Shown piece by piece: positions 52,087 to 61,009 of a DNA stretch of 64,000 nt. A program made the translations under genes and the position numbers. Each line of letters opens with the position of its first letter. Position 1 is the stretch's first letter. This DNA is from Flavobacteriaceae bacterium (lineage in GTDB: Bacteria > Bacteroidota > Bacteroidia > Flavobacteriales > Flavobacteriaceae): contig JAHEKV010000004.1 in the NCBI GenBank assembly GCA_024638165.1, positions 62,001 through 126,000 of the forward strand, read 5' to 3'. The notes beneath the pieces are model-generated. The model saw only the letters and a list, made by a program, of their open reading frames with translations, had not been told where the DNA came from and ran no database searches.

Positions 52087-53784
52087 TTAAGCCTTTTTTC
52101 GCTTTCTCACTGCTTTAAAACCAAAATAGCCTACAAGGCCGAGTATAAACACCCATAGATAAGACTGAGGTTGCCCAGGCCCTTTTACGGTAGTAAAGAA
52201 ACGATCCCATCGCGGTTTCATTTTAAGTAAACCATCGTTGAAATGATCCCAACTCATCCAAATAAAAATAGGTTTACCTAAGATGTGGTCCTCAGGAACA
52301 AATCCCCAACTTCTGCTGTCCTCAGAGTGGTCTCGATTATCACCCATCATCCAATAGTAGTTCTTGGTTATACTTACTCGCCCGCTTGGACGACCATTTA
52401 CGACAAATTCCCCGTTTACTCGTTCTATGCTATTTCCTTCGTATTCGGTTAAAAGCTTCTTGTAGATCGGATAGTTGATTGAATTTAATTCGATTTCATC
52501 GCCTTCTTTGGGTAAGTAAATCGGTCCGAATTGATCCTCATTCCATGGGTATTGGTCGTTTTGCGGAAATATATTGTAGCCACTGACCCCTTTGGGTGTC
52601 AAATCCATAGAAACACTATCGATACTCGGATGCTGGGCTAGTAATTCTGCTCCAGCAAGAGTTAGATTAGCGGTAATCTCAGTCGATAAGGGTTCTTTAA
52701 GAGCAATTCGATTTTCTCGTAATACATTGACAGGAATACCATCACTTGTAGTATAAAGTTCAATGTTTCCTTCAGCAGTTTGATTGACCCCAATCAGGTG
52801 TGGAACAAGGGCATTGTATTGATCTTGAGTCAGGCTTTCAGCAATAAACTTTCTACTAAAGTCATCGGCATCGGCTTGGGTCAATAGGTTAGGAGATACT
52901 CCTTTTGAACTGTAGACTTTATGATTGTACATGGGTTTTGCACGCTCATCAAGTTCAAGCTGAACCCCATTGATATAAACAAAACCATCAATGATCTCTA
53001 ACGTATCTCCAGGTGTACCCACGCAACGCTTAACGTAATTTGATTTTTTATCTATGGGCTTTTTGACCCCTTTTTCTTTCACAAAGAATTGTCTGACGGT
53101 ATCGGCTGGCCAGTTAAATACAACGATATCATTCTTTTTAACCTTTTCAATTCCGGGTAATCTTAGATAGGGGATTTGCGGTTTTTTTAAATAAGACTTT
53201 ACCTTTAAAATAGGTAGGGTATCGTGAACCATAGGAGTGGACACAGCGGTCATAGGGATTCTAGCTCCGTAATGAAACTTACTTACGATTAGAAAATCAC
53301 CAATTCGTAGTGTACGTTCTAGTGATCCTGTTGGGATTGCATAGGGCTGCAGAAAATAGGTGTGAACCAGGGTAGCTGCTACCACTGCAAAGGTTAGTGA
53401 TGATAACCACTCACCTGTTTTGGTTTGTTCTGGTTTCTGACGATTGGTTTGAAACTCAGTGCTTGAGCTGTAGTTTAGGGGTACTAGGTAGAGCCCCAAA
53501 CTTAAGATCACCCAGAGCATTTCTATAGATTTCGGCTTCTTTTTAAAGGCGTACAAAAGATCAATCCAAAGAACTGGAAATAGGATTAGATTGATGATTG
53601 GTAAAAAGAAGAGAATCGTCCACCATTTGGGCCGCTCTAAAAAAGAGAGTGCTACTATTAGGTTGTAAACGGGTATGAATGCCTTATACCTCGCCTGACC
53701 TGCTTTTTGATAAAGTTTAAAAGTTCCTAGTCCGTGCACGAGTTGTACAGCTAAGAAGAAGATAAGCCACTGTGTTAAAGTCAT
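52087..53784 (-). CDS. lepB: signal peptidase I with N-terminal DUF5684 region and long insert
   Basis: Cleaves signal peptides on the outer face of the inner membrane. Membrane helices at the start form a DUF5684-type domain (GQARYKAFIPVYNLIVAL). The catalytic core has YAIPTGSLERTLRIGDFLIVS with the nucleophile Ser near 158, NDIVVFNWP with the general-base region near 212, YVKRCVGTPGDTL, then an insert of about 170 residues before GDNRDHSEDSRSWGFVP. The catalytic Lys falls in the KKNDIVVF-type block or nearby. At 565 residues it is far longer than E. coli LepB (324); this is common in Bacteroidota. dapB precedes it. Confidence 0.93.
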   Translation of the reverse strand: MTLTQWLIFFLAVQLVHGLGTFKLYQKAGQARYKAFIPVYNLIVALSFLERPKWWTILFFLPIINLILFPVLWIDLLYAFKKKPKSIEMLWVILSLGLYLVPLNYSSSTEFQTNRQKPEQTKTGEWLSSLTFAVVAATLVHTYFLQPYAIPTGSLERTLRIGDFLIVSKFHYGARIPMTAVSTPMVHDTLPILKVKSYLKKPQIPYLRLPGIEKVKKNDIVVFNWPADTVRQFFVKEKGVKKPIDKKSNYVKRCVGTPGDTLEIIDGFVYINGVQLELDERAKPMYNHKVYSSKGVSPNLLTQADADDFSRKFIAESLTQDQYNALVPHLIGVNQTAEGNIELYTTSDGIPVNVLRENRIALKEPLSTEITANLTLAGAELLAQHPSIDSVSMDLTPKGVSGYNIFPQNDQYPWNEDQFGPIYLPKEGDEIELNSINYPIYKKLLTEYEGNSIERVNGEFVVNGRPSGRVSITKNYYWMMGDNRDHSEDSRSWGFVPEDHILGKPIFIWMSWDHFNDGLLKMKPRWDRFFTTVKGPGQPQSYLWVFILGLVGYFGFKAVRKRKKA

Positions 53785-53786
53785 TG

Positions 53787-54482
53787 CTACAGGTTTAGTA
53801 CATCATTCATGGTAAAAATACCCTTTTTACCTACAATCCATTCGGCTGCAATTACCGATCCCAATGCAAAACCGTCGCGATTATGAGCCTCGTGACTTAA
53901 TGTGATCTCGTCGATCTCACTTTTGTAGTTTACGTGATGAGTTCCCGGGATTTCCTCTTTGCGAATGGAATAGATTGGAAGTTTTTCGGTGGAATCCCCT
54001 AATTGATATCCGTCAAATGCTCTTGCTTCTATGTGAGGTTGGGCTAGCGAAATAGCCGTTCCGCTAGGTGCATCGAGCTTATGTTTATGATGGATTTCTT
54101 CGATACTTACCTTATACTGCGAATAAGGTTTTAAGAGTTCTGCTAGTTTCTTATTTACCGCAAAGGTCAAGTTGACCCCCAAACTAAAGTTGCTTGAATA
54201 GATAAATGCAGTATTATTCTCTAGTGCCATTTCATTGGCTTTTTGTACTAGATGATCCCATCCGGTAGTACCAGAAATTACGGGAATTCCTTGACTTAGT
54301 GATAAGGCAACCAATTCAAAAGCTGAATCAGGCGTACTGAAATTGATCACAGCATCGGCACTTTCAGGAATCGATACCGGGGTATGACTCGTTGCCAAAA
54401 CAATTCGGTGACCACGCTCTTCAGCGATCTCCTGAATTCTTTTACCCATTCTTCCGTATCCAAGTAAAACGAAGTTACTCAT
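53787..54482 (-). CDS. dapB: 4-hydroxy-tetrahydrodipicolinate reductase
   Basis: Second committed step of lysine and diaminopimelate synthesis. The N-terminal NAD(P) motif is LLGYGRMGKRIQEIAEERG; the catalytic EIHHKHKLDAPSGTA has the His-His-Lys-Pro-Ser arrangement of DapB. Length 231 is short compared with about 270 in E. coli but normal for Bacteroidota. It overlaps the DUF5683 gene by four bases, placing cell-wall precursor synthesis in the parA-lepB operon. Confidence 0.96.
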   Translation of the reverse strand: MSNFVLLGYGRMGKRIQEIAEERGHRIVLATSHTPVSIPESADAVINFSTPDSAFELVALSLSQGIPVISGTTGWDHLVQKANEMALENNTAFIYSSNFSLGVNLTFAVNKKLAELLKPYSQYKVSIEEIHHKHKLDAPSGTAISLAQPHIEARAFDGYQLGDSTEKLPIYSIRKEEIPGTHHVNYKSEIDEITLSHEAHNRDGFALGSVIAAEWIVGKKGIFTMNDVLNL

Positions 54483-55087
54483 AAGGTTATTTTTAGATTT
54501 AAACCGATTTCAGCCCCTATTTGAACGGGATGTTGTCTTAGTATCGGTTGAATAGAAACATTTAAATCTTCATTCATATTAAAGGGTTTTAGATGAGCGT
54601 CTACGCTTGCATCTAAAACATTCAGTAAATAAAGGCCAATGGCGATTAAGAGGGATGAGTCTCTCTGACTTTGAGCTTTTTTTTGTGCTTCTTCTAAGGC
54701 ACGGTCAGAAACATCAGGACCAATACCATCGAGGTTGACATCGTAAAATTCATCGGTAGAAAAACCAGCCGATCGTAGCTTAAATGCAGTTCGATAACGC
54801 AAGTATTCGGTTTGATTAAATTGATATACAAATACACCGGTACCTACGGCTGCCCAAGCTAACGGAACCTTCCAGTATTTTCGATTATAAAATTGACCTA
54901 AACCAGGAACCGCTGCAGATAAGAAACTTGCCCGAGAAGGAGATAATGGGTCTAGCGCTCTCTCTAATCTGCGCTGCTCACGTTCTAATTTACGTTCTTG
55001 TTTTACTTCATCTTTGGTAGTAGTGGTTTCTTGGGCATACGCTCGTCCCAAAAACAATAAAAAAATGATGAAGTAGATTCTATTCAC
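54479..55087 (-). CDS. DUF5683 exported membrane protein
   Basis: A 202-residue protein with a signal peptide (FIIFLLFLGRAYAQ), a charged linker (KQERKLEREQRRLERALDP), and the DUF5683 pattern PSRASFLSAAVPGLGQFYNRKYWKVPLAWAAVGTGVF, a pair of membrane helices, then another helix near LLIAIGLYLLNVLDASVDAH. The AAxPGxGQxYN motif is also used in TM2-like proteins. It is a conserved but uncharacterised part of the parB-dapB-lepB cluster in Flavobacteriia. It overlaps parB by eight bases. Confidence 0.87.
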   Translation of the reverse strand: MNRIYFIIFLLFLGRAYAQETTTTKDEVKQERKLEREQRRLERALDPLSPSRASFLSAAVPGLGQFYNRKYWKVPLAWAAVGTGVFVYQFNQTEYLRYRTAFKLRSAGFSTDEFYDVNLDGIGPDVSDRALEEAQKKAQSQRDSSLLIAIGLYLLNVLDASVDAHLKPFNMNEDLNVSIQPILRQHPVQIGAEIGLNLKITL

Positions 55088-55955
55088 CCAAGAGTTGCTT
55101 TTTAAGCTGTATTAAATCTTTCGTAGAACTAAAAGTAATGGTGATCGAACCCGAACCACTTTGTGATGCCTTTAACTGAACCTTTCGGTTTAGTCCTTGT
55201 TCAAGATCGTCAATAGCACTCATCAATTTCTTCGAAGGACCTTTTGGTTCTGATTTTTCGTCCTTTGGAGAACCGTGTTTTTTAACCAATTCTTCGGTTG
55301 CCCTAACAGATAGTGACTTTTCAAGAACAATAACTAAAAGTTCAATCTGCGCTTCTTCATCATCTATAGCCATTAACGCCCTGCCGTGGCCCATCGATAT
55401 TTCTCTTCTTCTTAATGCGCCTTGAATTTGTGGATGAAGTCTTAGAAGTCTTAAGTAATTCGTAATGGTAGACCTTTTTTTACCTACTCTTTTACTCATT
55501 GATTCTTGAGTAAGGTCTATCTCGTCAATTAATCTTTGATAAGACAAAGCAATTTCGATAGGGTCTAAATCTTCACGCTGAATATTTTCAACTAAGGCCA
55601 TCTCAAGTGACTCCTGATCGTTGGCTTCTCTTACAAAAGCAGGGATAGACTCTAGTTTGGCCAGTTTACTGGCTCTTAATCTGCGTTCCCCTGATACCAA
55701 TTGATAGCTGCCGTCACTGATTTTACGAACAGTAATCGGCTGTATGATGCCTAACTCACTTATGGACTGTGCCAAGTCAGTTAAAGCTTCTTCATCAAAA
55801 GTAGTTCTAGGTTGGTAAGGGTTTACAGCAACTTCATCCGGATGAATAAAGGCCATCATTGGGCTATTCACCGCACTGATTGACGAGTCCTTATTGGGAT
55901 CTTGAAGTAGGGCAGATAACCCTTTTCCTAAAACAGGCTTTCGAGTTTTACTCAT
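55080..55955 (-). CDS. parB: chromosome-partitioning protein ParB
   Basis: A 291-residue CTP-dependent DNA clamp that loads at parS. The N-terminal CTPase region shows NPYQPRTTFDEEALTDLA, GIIQPITVRK, LVSGERRLRASKLA and LVENIQREDLDPIEIA; a helix-turn-helix follows (KRVGKKRSTITNYLRLLRL), then a short dimerisation C-terminus. It overlaps parA by four bases. I see no clear parS palindrome within the window. Confidence 0.95.
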   Translation of the reverse strand: MSKTRKPVLGKGLSALLQDPNKDSSISAVNSPMMAFIHPDEVAVNPYQPRTTFDEEALTDLAQSISELGIIQPITVRKISDGSYQLVSGERRLRASKLAKLESIPAFVREANDQESLEMALVENIQREDLDPIEIALSYQRLIDEIDLTQESMSKRVGKKRSTITNYLRLLRLHPQIQGALRRREISMGHGRALMAIDDEEAQIELLVIVLEKSLSVRATEELVKKHGSPKDEKSEPKGPSKKLMSAIDDLEQGLNRKVQLKASQSGSGSITITFSSTKDLIQLKKQLLGE

Positions 55956-56740
55956 GACTTCTTTTTAGATTTCTTTGCAGGCTTACGCTGCACTATTTCT
56001 TTGGCTAGGCTCAAATAATTAGCCGCTCCTTTACTGCTGGCATCATAGCTAATGATGCTTTCTCCGAAACTTGGAGCCTCACTTAGTTTTACGTTTCTCT
56101 GAATGATTGTCTCGAAAACCATGTCGCTAAAATGCTTTTTAACCTCTTCAACGACTTGATTAGAAAGACGTAGTCTCGAATCGTACATAGTGAGTAGCAT
56201 TCCTTCGATATCGAGATCTTTGTTGTATAACTTTTGGACACTTTTAATGGTATTCAAAAGTTTACCAAGCCCCTCTAGGGCATAGTATTCGCATTGGATC
56301 GGTACAATTACTGAGTCAGCAGCTGTCAGTGCGTTCAGGGTTAAAAGCCCAAGCGATGGGGCGCAATCGATGATGATATAATCGTAATCGTCTTTAACAC
56401 GGCTGATCGCCTCCTTTAGCATGTACTCCCTGCGTTTCTTCTCGATAAGCTCAATTTCAATGGCTACAAGATCAATATGAGCGGGAACGATAGATACGTT
56501 TGGTGAATTGGCAGGATAAATCACTTGGTCTACACCTGCGGTATGCTCTAACAATTGATAGGTACCTAACCCAACATTTTCTATATCTATACCAAGACCC
56601 GATGAGGCATTCGCCTGCGGATCGGCATCAATTAGTAAAACTTTTTGTTCTAATGCCCCTAAAGCCGCAGAAAGATTGACTGAAGAGGTAGTCTTACCTA
56701 CACCACCTTTTTGGTTAGCAATAGCAATGATTTTTCCCAT
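55952..56740 (-). CDS. parA: chromosome-partitioning ATPase ParA/Soj
   Basis: A 262-residue deviant Walker ATPase that drives origin segregation with ParB. The N-terminus MGKIIAIANQKGGVGKTTSS carries the deviant Walker A, DYIIIDCAPSLGLLTLNAL the Walker B and a basic C-terminus (KPAKKSKKKS) matches nucleoid binding. Length is typical of Soj. It heads the parA-parB-DUF5683-dapB-lepB-wbqC run, and is preceded by a short gap with the divIC-like gene. Confidence 0.96.
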   Translation of the reverse strand: MGKIIAIANQKGGVGKTTSSVNLSAALGALEQKVLLIDADPQANASSGLGIDIENVGLGTYQLLEHTAGVDQVIYPANSPNVSIVPAHIDLVAIEIELIEKKRREYMLKEAISRVKDDYDYIIIDCAPSLGLLTLNALTAADSVIVPIQCEYYALEGLGKLLNTIKSVQKLYNKDLDIEGMLLTMYDSRLRLSNQVVEEVKKHFSDMVFETIIQRNVKLSEAPSFGESIISYDASSKGAANYLSLAKEIVQRKPAKKSKKKS

Positions 56741-56822
56741 GATACTTATAAAGAAGGTCTAAAATACAATTTTAGAAATGTAGCTAAAAACCTTTCTTGA
56801 AATTGTTGAAAATTGAGGGGTA

Positions 56823-57146
56823 TTATTGGTCTTTTGGTAGGCTGTCTCTCATTTCAATGATGAAAATATCCTCGTTGTTTTTTTTGAAAAAATAGCGCTC
56901 TCTGGCAAAGCGTTCCTTTTCAATGGAATCTGTGAATTTTTTTAAAAGTGCCTTATCTCTTGCTATTTCAGATTCTAAATAGGTCTTTTCTTGCTCTAAG
57001 TCTTTGATTTCGCTGCTAAGTTGCCATTGAATTAGAACAGAGTTCGAGTCAAAGAAAAGCATCCAAACGATGAAGAAACTAGTTATTAGTAGGTAAATAT
57101 TCTTGAATTGGCCCAGCCATGTTGGAAACTTCGTCTTTTTCATCAC
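56823..57146 (-). CDS. septum formation initiator family protein (DivIC/FtsB-like)
   Basis: A 107-residue single-pass membrane protein with a cytoplasmic N-tail, one helix (NIYLLITSFFIVWMLFFD) and a periplasmic coiled coil (SEIKDLEQEKTYLESEIARDKALL) followed by a RERYFFKKNNEDIF region that is the conserved DivIC/FtsB C-terminus. These proteins form the FtsBLQ complex that activates septal peptidoglycan synthesis. It starts four bases before the end of udk, so the two are co-transcribed. Confidence 0.88.
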   Translation of the reverse strand: MMKKTKFPTWLGQFKNIYLLITSFFIVWMLFFDSNSVLIQWQLSSEIKDLEQEKTYLESEIARDKALLKKFTDSIEKERFARERYFFKKNNEDIFIIEMRDSLPKDQ

Positions 57147-57748
57147 ACCATTTGCTGAACGGCTTTTATCACAAATTGAACTGAACGATCGTAGTGATGA
57201 TTATTGTTAATGATAATATCCGCCTCAGACTTAGAAGCTTCGATATAGTTCTGATGCATTGGCTTTACTTGCTCGGTATATCTTCGAAATACTTTAGTGA
57301 GTTCTTGTCCGCGTTCGGCAGTATCTCTAAGTACTCTCCTCATTAATCGGTGATCTTCATCAGTATCAATGTAAATCCAAAGGTCAACCATCGATTTTAT
57401 TTCTGGATGATTCATGAGTAGAATACCTTCTAAAAGTAGAATAGGCGTAGGGCTGATAGGATCTGTCTCGGGTTCTCTAGTTTCTTTTACAAAGCTGTAT
57501 ATAGGAGCGGGTATCGTATTCCCCTTTTTTAGCTCTTGAAGATGTTTTTCTAATAAATCGTAATCGAAGGCACTGGGATGATCAAAGTTTTGCACGCTGC
57601 GTTCTTCTGGGCTTAAATGATCCAGTGGATTATAGTACCTGTCTTGCGAGAGCACAGTAAGTTGATTCTTGTCGAATCCTTTTGCGATGGCATTGACAAT
57701 AGAACTTTTGCCGCTCCCTGACCCGCCTGTGATACCTATGATAAACAT
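57143..57748 (-). CDS. udk: uridine kinase
   Basis: Phosphorylates uridine and cytidine in nucleoside salvage. The 201-residue protein shows Walker A GGSGSGKSSIVNAI, the LSQDRYYNPLDHLSPEERS substrate loop, NFDHPSAFDYDLLEKHL and RRVLRDTAERGQEL, the standard Udk set. Length is normal. The divIC-like gene overlaps its 3' end by four bases. Confidence 0.95.
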   Translation of the reverse strand: MFIIGITGGSGSGKSSIVNAIAKGFDKNQLTVLSQDRYYNPLDHLSPEERSVQNFDHPSAFDYDLLEKHLQELKKGNTIPAPIYSFVKETREPETDPISPTPILLLEGILLMNHPEIKSMVDLWIYIDTDEDHRLMRRVLRDTAERGQELTKVFRRYTEQVKPMHQNYIEASKSEADIIINNNHHYDRSVQFVIKAVQQMV

Positions 57749-57785
57749 CCTTTGCTAATTAGTTTCTCAAAGTTACGAATTGCCG

Positions 57786-58862
57786 CTAGATACTGGCTAT
57801 TTTACCTGAGGATGTATCTCTTGTTGCGCCAGTAACCGTTCTCAGTACATTGATTTTCGAATGAACCCTTAGCCATCCCATAAGCGCAAAGATGACAGCC
57901 TCTTTATATTCAATGAGATAGGGCTCTGGAATCACGAGTTTAAAATTCGGGTCTAAGTATTTTTCAATACGAGATATGAGGAATGTATTGTAGGCTCCTC
58001 CTCCTGTAACTAATGCTTTAGAGTGTTTTGAATCGGATTTGGATAAGTTAATGGATTGGGCAATTTGATATCCGATATGTTCGCAACACGTATGTAATAA
58101 ATCGGCGGTTGAATAAGATCCGCTATCGAATAAGGGTTGCATTTGACTAAAATACCAAGCCTTGTCTAGGGATTTTGGAGCAGTTAACTTGAAATAATCT
58201 AGGTCATTTAATTCGTCGAAGAGATCTGGAATGAACTGTCCTGATTTAGCGATGTTTCCACCCTTATCGTATTCTTTTCCAAGTCTTTGTATCAGCTCGT
58301 TGAGTGGGGTGTTACACATTGAAATATCATAGGCAATCACACTATTATTTTGTTTGTAGGAGATGTTGGAGATACCTCCGAGATTCAAACAGTACTCGTA
58401 CCCCTTAAAAAGGGTGGTGTCACCTATAGGAACTAGGGGAGCTCCTTGTCCTCCGAGAAGAACATCCTCGGATCGAAAATCGTAAACAACGGGTAGGTTG
58501 AGTTGCTGCGCCCAATAGGTTCCATCACCGATTTGTACGGTTATTTTATTTTCAGGCTCATGTTTAACGGTATGTCCATGGCTAGCTATTAGATCCACTT
58601 TCTCATCAAGTTCCTTCAAAAAAGTTTTAAGACACTCTAGAGCGAATTGGCTGAATGACTGGTCTAACGAGGATCCATGTCGTTTATCTTTTTCACTGGC
58701 CTCCTGTAAGGCTTTTTTGAGTGGTGGAGAAATGGGATAGGTGTGTCCCTTGATCCAACGGTATTTAAACTGTTTTTCAGATTCGTAGAAGTGAACGCAG
58801 CAAAGGTCTATTCCATCTAAAGAGCTTCCAGACATCAGTCCAATTACCGTTTTGCTTGTCAT
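57786..58862 (-). CDS. anmK: anhydro-N-acetylmuramic acid kinase
   Basis: Converts 1,6-anhydro-MurNAc released during wall turnover to MurNAc-6-phosphate. The 358-residue protein has VIGLMSGSSLDGIDLCCVHF at the N-terminus, IASHGHTVKHEP and LNLGGISNIS in the sugar-kinase fold, and LVTGGGAYNTFLISRIE near the C-terminus. It is divergent from murQ, which uses its product, so the pair forms a peptidoglycan recycling unit with a shared 42-base control region. Confidence 0.95.
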   Translation of the reverse strand: MTSKTVIGLMSGSSLDGIDLCCVHFYESEKQFKYRWIKGHTYPISPPLKKALQEASEKDKRHGSSLDQSFSQFALECLKTFLKELDEKVDLIASHGHTVKHEPENKITVQIGDGTYWAQQLNLPVVYDFRSEDVLLGGQGAPLVPIGDTTLFKGYEYCLNLGGISNISYKQNNSVIAYDISMCNTPLNELIQRLGKEYDKGGNIAKSGQFIPDLFDELNDLDYFKLTAPKSLDKAWYFSQMQPLFDSGSYSTADLLHTCCEHIGYQIAQSINLSKSDSKHSKALVTGGGAYNTFLISRIEKYLDPNFKLVIPEPYLIEYKEAVIFALMGWLRVHSKINVLRTVTGATRDTSSGKIASI

Positions 58863-58892
58863 TACTGGTTATGCTTGAGAACGAAAAGATAC

Positions 58893-58900
58893 TATGTTTG
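58893..58900 (+). promoter_or_regulatory. -7 promoter box for murQ
   Basis: TATGTTTG matches TAnnTTTG and ends four bases before the ATG at 58905, again predicting a leaderless or nearly leaderless mRNA and supporting that start over the TTG at 58875. Confidence 0.5.
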
Positions 58901-58904
58901 TGTT

Positions 58905-59717
58905 ATGAAACCACAAAAAGTAACTGAAAGCGATTCACATTACGGTGATTTAGAAAAAAAATCTGCCTTAGAGCTGGTTCAAATTATTAATGCTGAGGAC
59001 GCCAAAGTTGCAGATGCGGTAGCTCAGACTTTGCCAGAAATCGCCGAGTTAGTTGAAAGGGTTTTGCCTCGTTTTCTTTCAGGGGGGAGACTTTTTTATA
59101 TCGGAGCTGGCACCTCAGGTCGTCTGGGAATCTTAGACGCTTCTGAAATACCCCCTACTTACGGGCTTGATCACGACCGAGTTATTGGCTTAATTGCGGG
59201 AGGGGATTCTGCGATTAGAAAGGCGGTTGAATTTGCAGAAGACAATGAAGATGGGGCATGGGCAGATCTTTCAAAGTTTCAGCTGAATGAAAAGGATACC
59301 GTGGTTGGGATTACCGCTTCGGGTACAACTCCCTATGTATTGGGCGGAATCAAGAAATGTAGAGAACACTATCTTTTAACTGCCGGTATTTCTTGCAACC
59401 CAAACAGTCCACTCTCTGATTTAGCAGAAATTGCCATAGAGGCAGTAGTAGGCCCAGAGGTAGTTACTGGAAGTACACGGATGAAAAGCGGGACCGCTCA
59501 AAAAATGATACTCAATCTTATATCCACGACATTAATGATTCGCGCCGGCCTTGTTTTAGATAACAAGATGGTGAATATGCAACTGAGTAATAACAAACTT
59601 TGGGATCGAGGGGTGCGTTACATCGTCGAAGCTTTGTCAATCTCAAATGATGAGGCCTTAGAAGCCTTAAAAAAACACGGGTCTGTTCAGTCGGTTTTAA
59701 ACGCTTACGCTGAATAA
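58905..59717 (+). CDS. murQ: N-acetylmuramic acid 6-phosphate etherase
   Basis: Removes the lactyl group of MurNAc-6-phosphate to give GlcNAc-6-phosphate. From the ATG at 58905 the 270-residue protein has the SIS-domain sugar loop IGAGTSGRLGILDASEIPPTYG, GIIAGGD-type segment LIAGGDSAIRKAVE, ITASGTTPYVLGG and GPEVVTGSTRMKSGTAQKM, all typical of MurQ. It is the divergent partner of anmK. Its stop codon abuts the stop of the convergent dehydrogenase gene with no spacer. Confidence 0.95.
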   Translation: MKPQKVTESDSHYGDLEKKSALELVQIINAEDAKVADAVAQTLPEIAELVERVLPRFLSGGRLFYIGAGTSGRLGILDASEIPPTYGLDHDRVIGLIAGGDSAIRKAVEFAEDNEDGAWADLSKFQLNEKDTVVGITASGTTPYVLGGIKKCREHYLLTAGISCNPNSPLSDLAEIAIEAVVGPEVVTGSTRMKSGTAQKMILNLISTTLMIRAGLVLDNKMVNMQLSNNKLWDRGVRYIVEALSISNDEALEALKKHGSVQSVLNAYAE

Positions 59718-60875
59718 TTAAGCCTTCGGAACCATTTTAAATATCCCCTTACTCTCAACGCTTAAATAAATATTGCCGTCGGGTGCTTGGATCACCTCAC
59801 GCACTCTTCCGATATCAGAGAACCAGCGCTCACGTTTCATAACCTTATTGCCATCAAGTACTAATCGCTCTAGGTATTGAAACTTCAAAGAACCTGCGAA
59901 CAGAGAACCCTCTAATTCGGGGTAATTAGATTCATGCACATAAGCCATACCCGAGGGTGCGATAGAGGGTAGCCAATAGTAAAGAGGCTGCTCCATACCT
60001 TCCTTCTCGGTAATATCGGTAAAACTAGAGCCGTCATAGTTGATTCCGTAGCTGATGATAGGCCATCCGAAATTTTTACCCTTCTCAGATTGGTTAATTT
60101 CATCGCCTCCTTGAGGTCCATGTTCATGAACCCAAATGGCATCTAATTTAGGATGGTAAATCATTCCTTGCGGATTTCTATGACCATAGCTCCAGATCGC
60201 CGAACGTGCCCCATCTACTCCAACGAACGGATTATCTTCAGGAATCCTCCCATCTTTGTGAATGCGATAAATCTTCCCACCATCTCGGTAAATACTTTGT
60301 GGATTTTCATCTCGATTTCCGCGATCTCCAATTGAGAAATAAAGGTATCCCTCATCATCAAAAACTACCCTTGACCCAAAGTGAAAACCCTTATCAGAAT
60401 CTTCTTGCCCTCGATACAAGACGCTTAATTGTTCAAGCTGATCGCCTTTTAATTGAGCTCTAGCTACTGTCGTAGTTCCTTTTCCAGCCTCAGACCCCTC
60501 ACTCGAATAGGTCATATAAATCCAAGGTTCTTTTTCATAATTCGGATCTAAGGTCAAATCTAAAAATCCTCCTTGGCCTTGCTGCCAAATTTCTGGTATA
60601 CCCTTAATCTCTTGGCGATTGTTCTCATGATCAACCAACAACAGCTTTCCATTTTTCTCAGAGATCAGGTACTTACCATCAATAAATTCTAACCCCCAAG
60701 GGATATCAAGCCCTTCGACCACTAACTCTAATTCATAATTTTCTCCACCTGCTGTTATTTCACTAATGGTTTGTTTTCCCGTCGCGTTATCATTCGATAC
60801 TGAATCATTACATGCAACAAAACCAAGGGATAAGGCACTTAAAAGTCCTAAGGAAAGAATCGATGTGATTTTCAT
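59718..60875 (-). CDS. PQQ-dependent sugar dehydrogenase-like lipoprotein (glucose/sorbosone type)
   Basis: A 385-residue lipoprotein (lipobox SLGFVAC) with a beta-propeller of the Gdh-B/sorbosone dehydrogenase family: LDIPWGLEFIDGKYLISEKNGKLL, DKGFHFGSRVVFDDEGYLYFS, IWSYGHRNPQGMIYHP, VHEHGPQGGDEINQ and GSLFAGSLKFQYLERLVL. The family oxidises sugars with PQQ in the periplasm; no PQQ synthesis genes are in the window, so the cofactor would come from elsewhere. Function by fold only. Confidence 0.87.
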   Translation of the reverse strand: MKITSILSLGLLSALSLGFVACNDSVSNDNATGKQTISEITAGGENYELELVVEGLDIPWGLEFIDGKYLISEKNGKLLLVDHENNRQEIKGIPEIWQQGQGGFLDLTLDPNYEKEPWIYMTYSSEGSEAGKGTTTVARAQLKGDQLEQLSVLYRGQEDSDKGFHFGSRVVFDDEGYLYFSIGDRGNRDENPQSIYRDGGKIYRIHKDGRIPEDNPFVGVDGARSAIWSYGHRNPQGMIYHPKLDAIWVHEHGPQGGDEINQSEKGKNFGWPIISYGINYDGSSFTDITEKEGMEQPLYYWLPSIAPSGMAYVHESNYPELEGSLFAGSLKFQYLERLVLDGNKVMKRERWFSDIGRVREVIQAPDGNIYLSVESKGIFKMVPKA

Positions 60876-60917
60876 AGTAATTCTATTTAATGGCTTAAAA
60901 ATACATCTAAATTATCT

Positions 60918-60925
60918 TATTTTTG
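60918..60925 (+). promoter_or_regulatory. -7 promoter box for tRNA-Pro
   Basis: TATTTTTG matches TAnnTTTG and ends 11 bases before the mature tRNA 5' end. Confidence 0.6.
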
Positions 60926-60935
60926 CCCTCTCATT

Positions 60936-61009
60936 CGGGATGTGGCGCAGTCTGGTAGCGTACACGCATGGGGTGCGTGTGGTCGCTGGTTCGAATCCAG
61001 TCATCCCGA
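60936..61009 (+). tRNA. tRNA-Pro, anticodon GGG
   Basis: A complete 74-base cloverleaf: acceptor CGGGATG pairs with CATCCCG, D stem GCGC/GCGT, anticodon stem CACGC/GCGTG around loop ATGGGGT (anticodon GGG), five-base variable loop, and T arm GCTGG-TTCGAAT-CCAGT. The discriminator is A and CCA is not encoded (the next bases are CAA). The track ORF 60766-61032 runs over this gene and is not coding. Confidence 0.97.

Noticed and set aside
55080-56740. parS site near parAB
   Set aside because: Scanning by eye for CACGTG cores with TGTTTC flanks gave only weak matches (for example near 3846 and 30466), none convincing.
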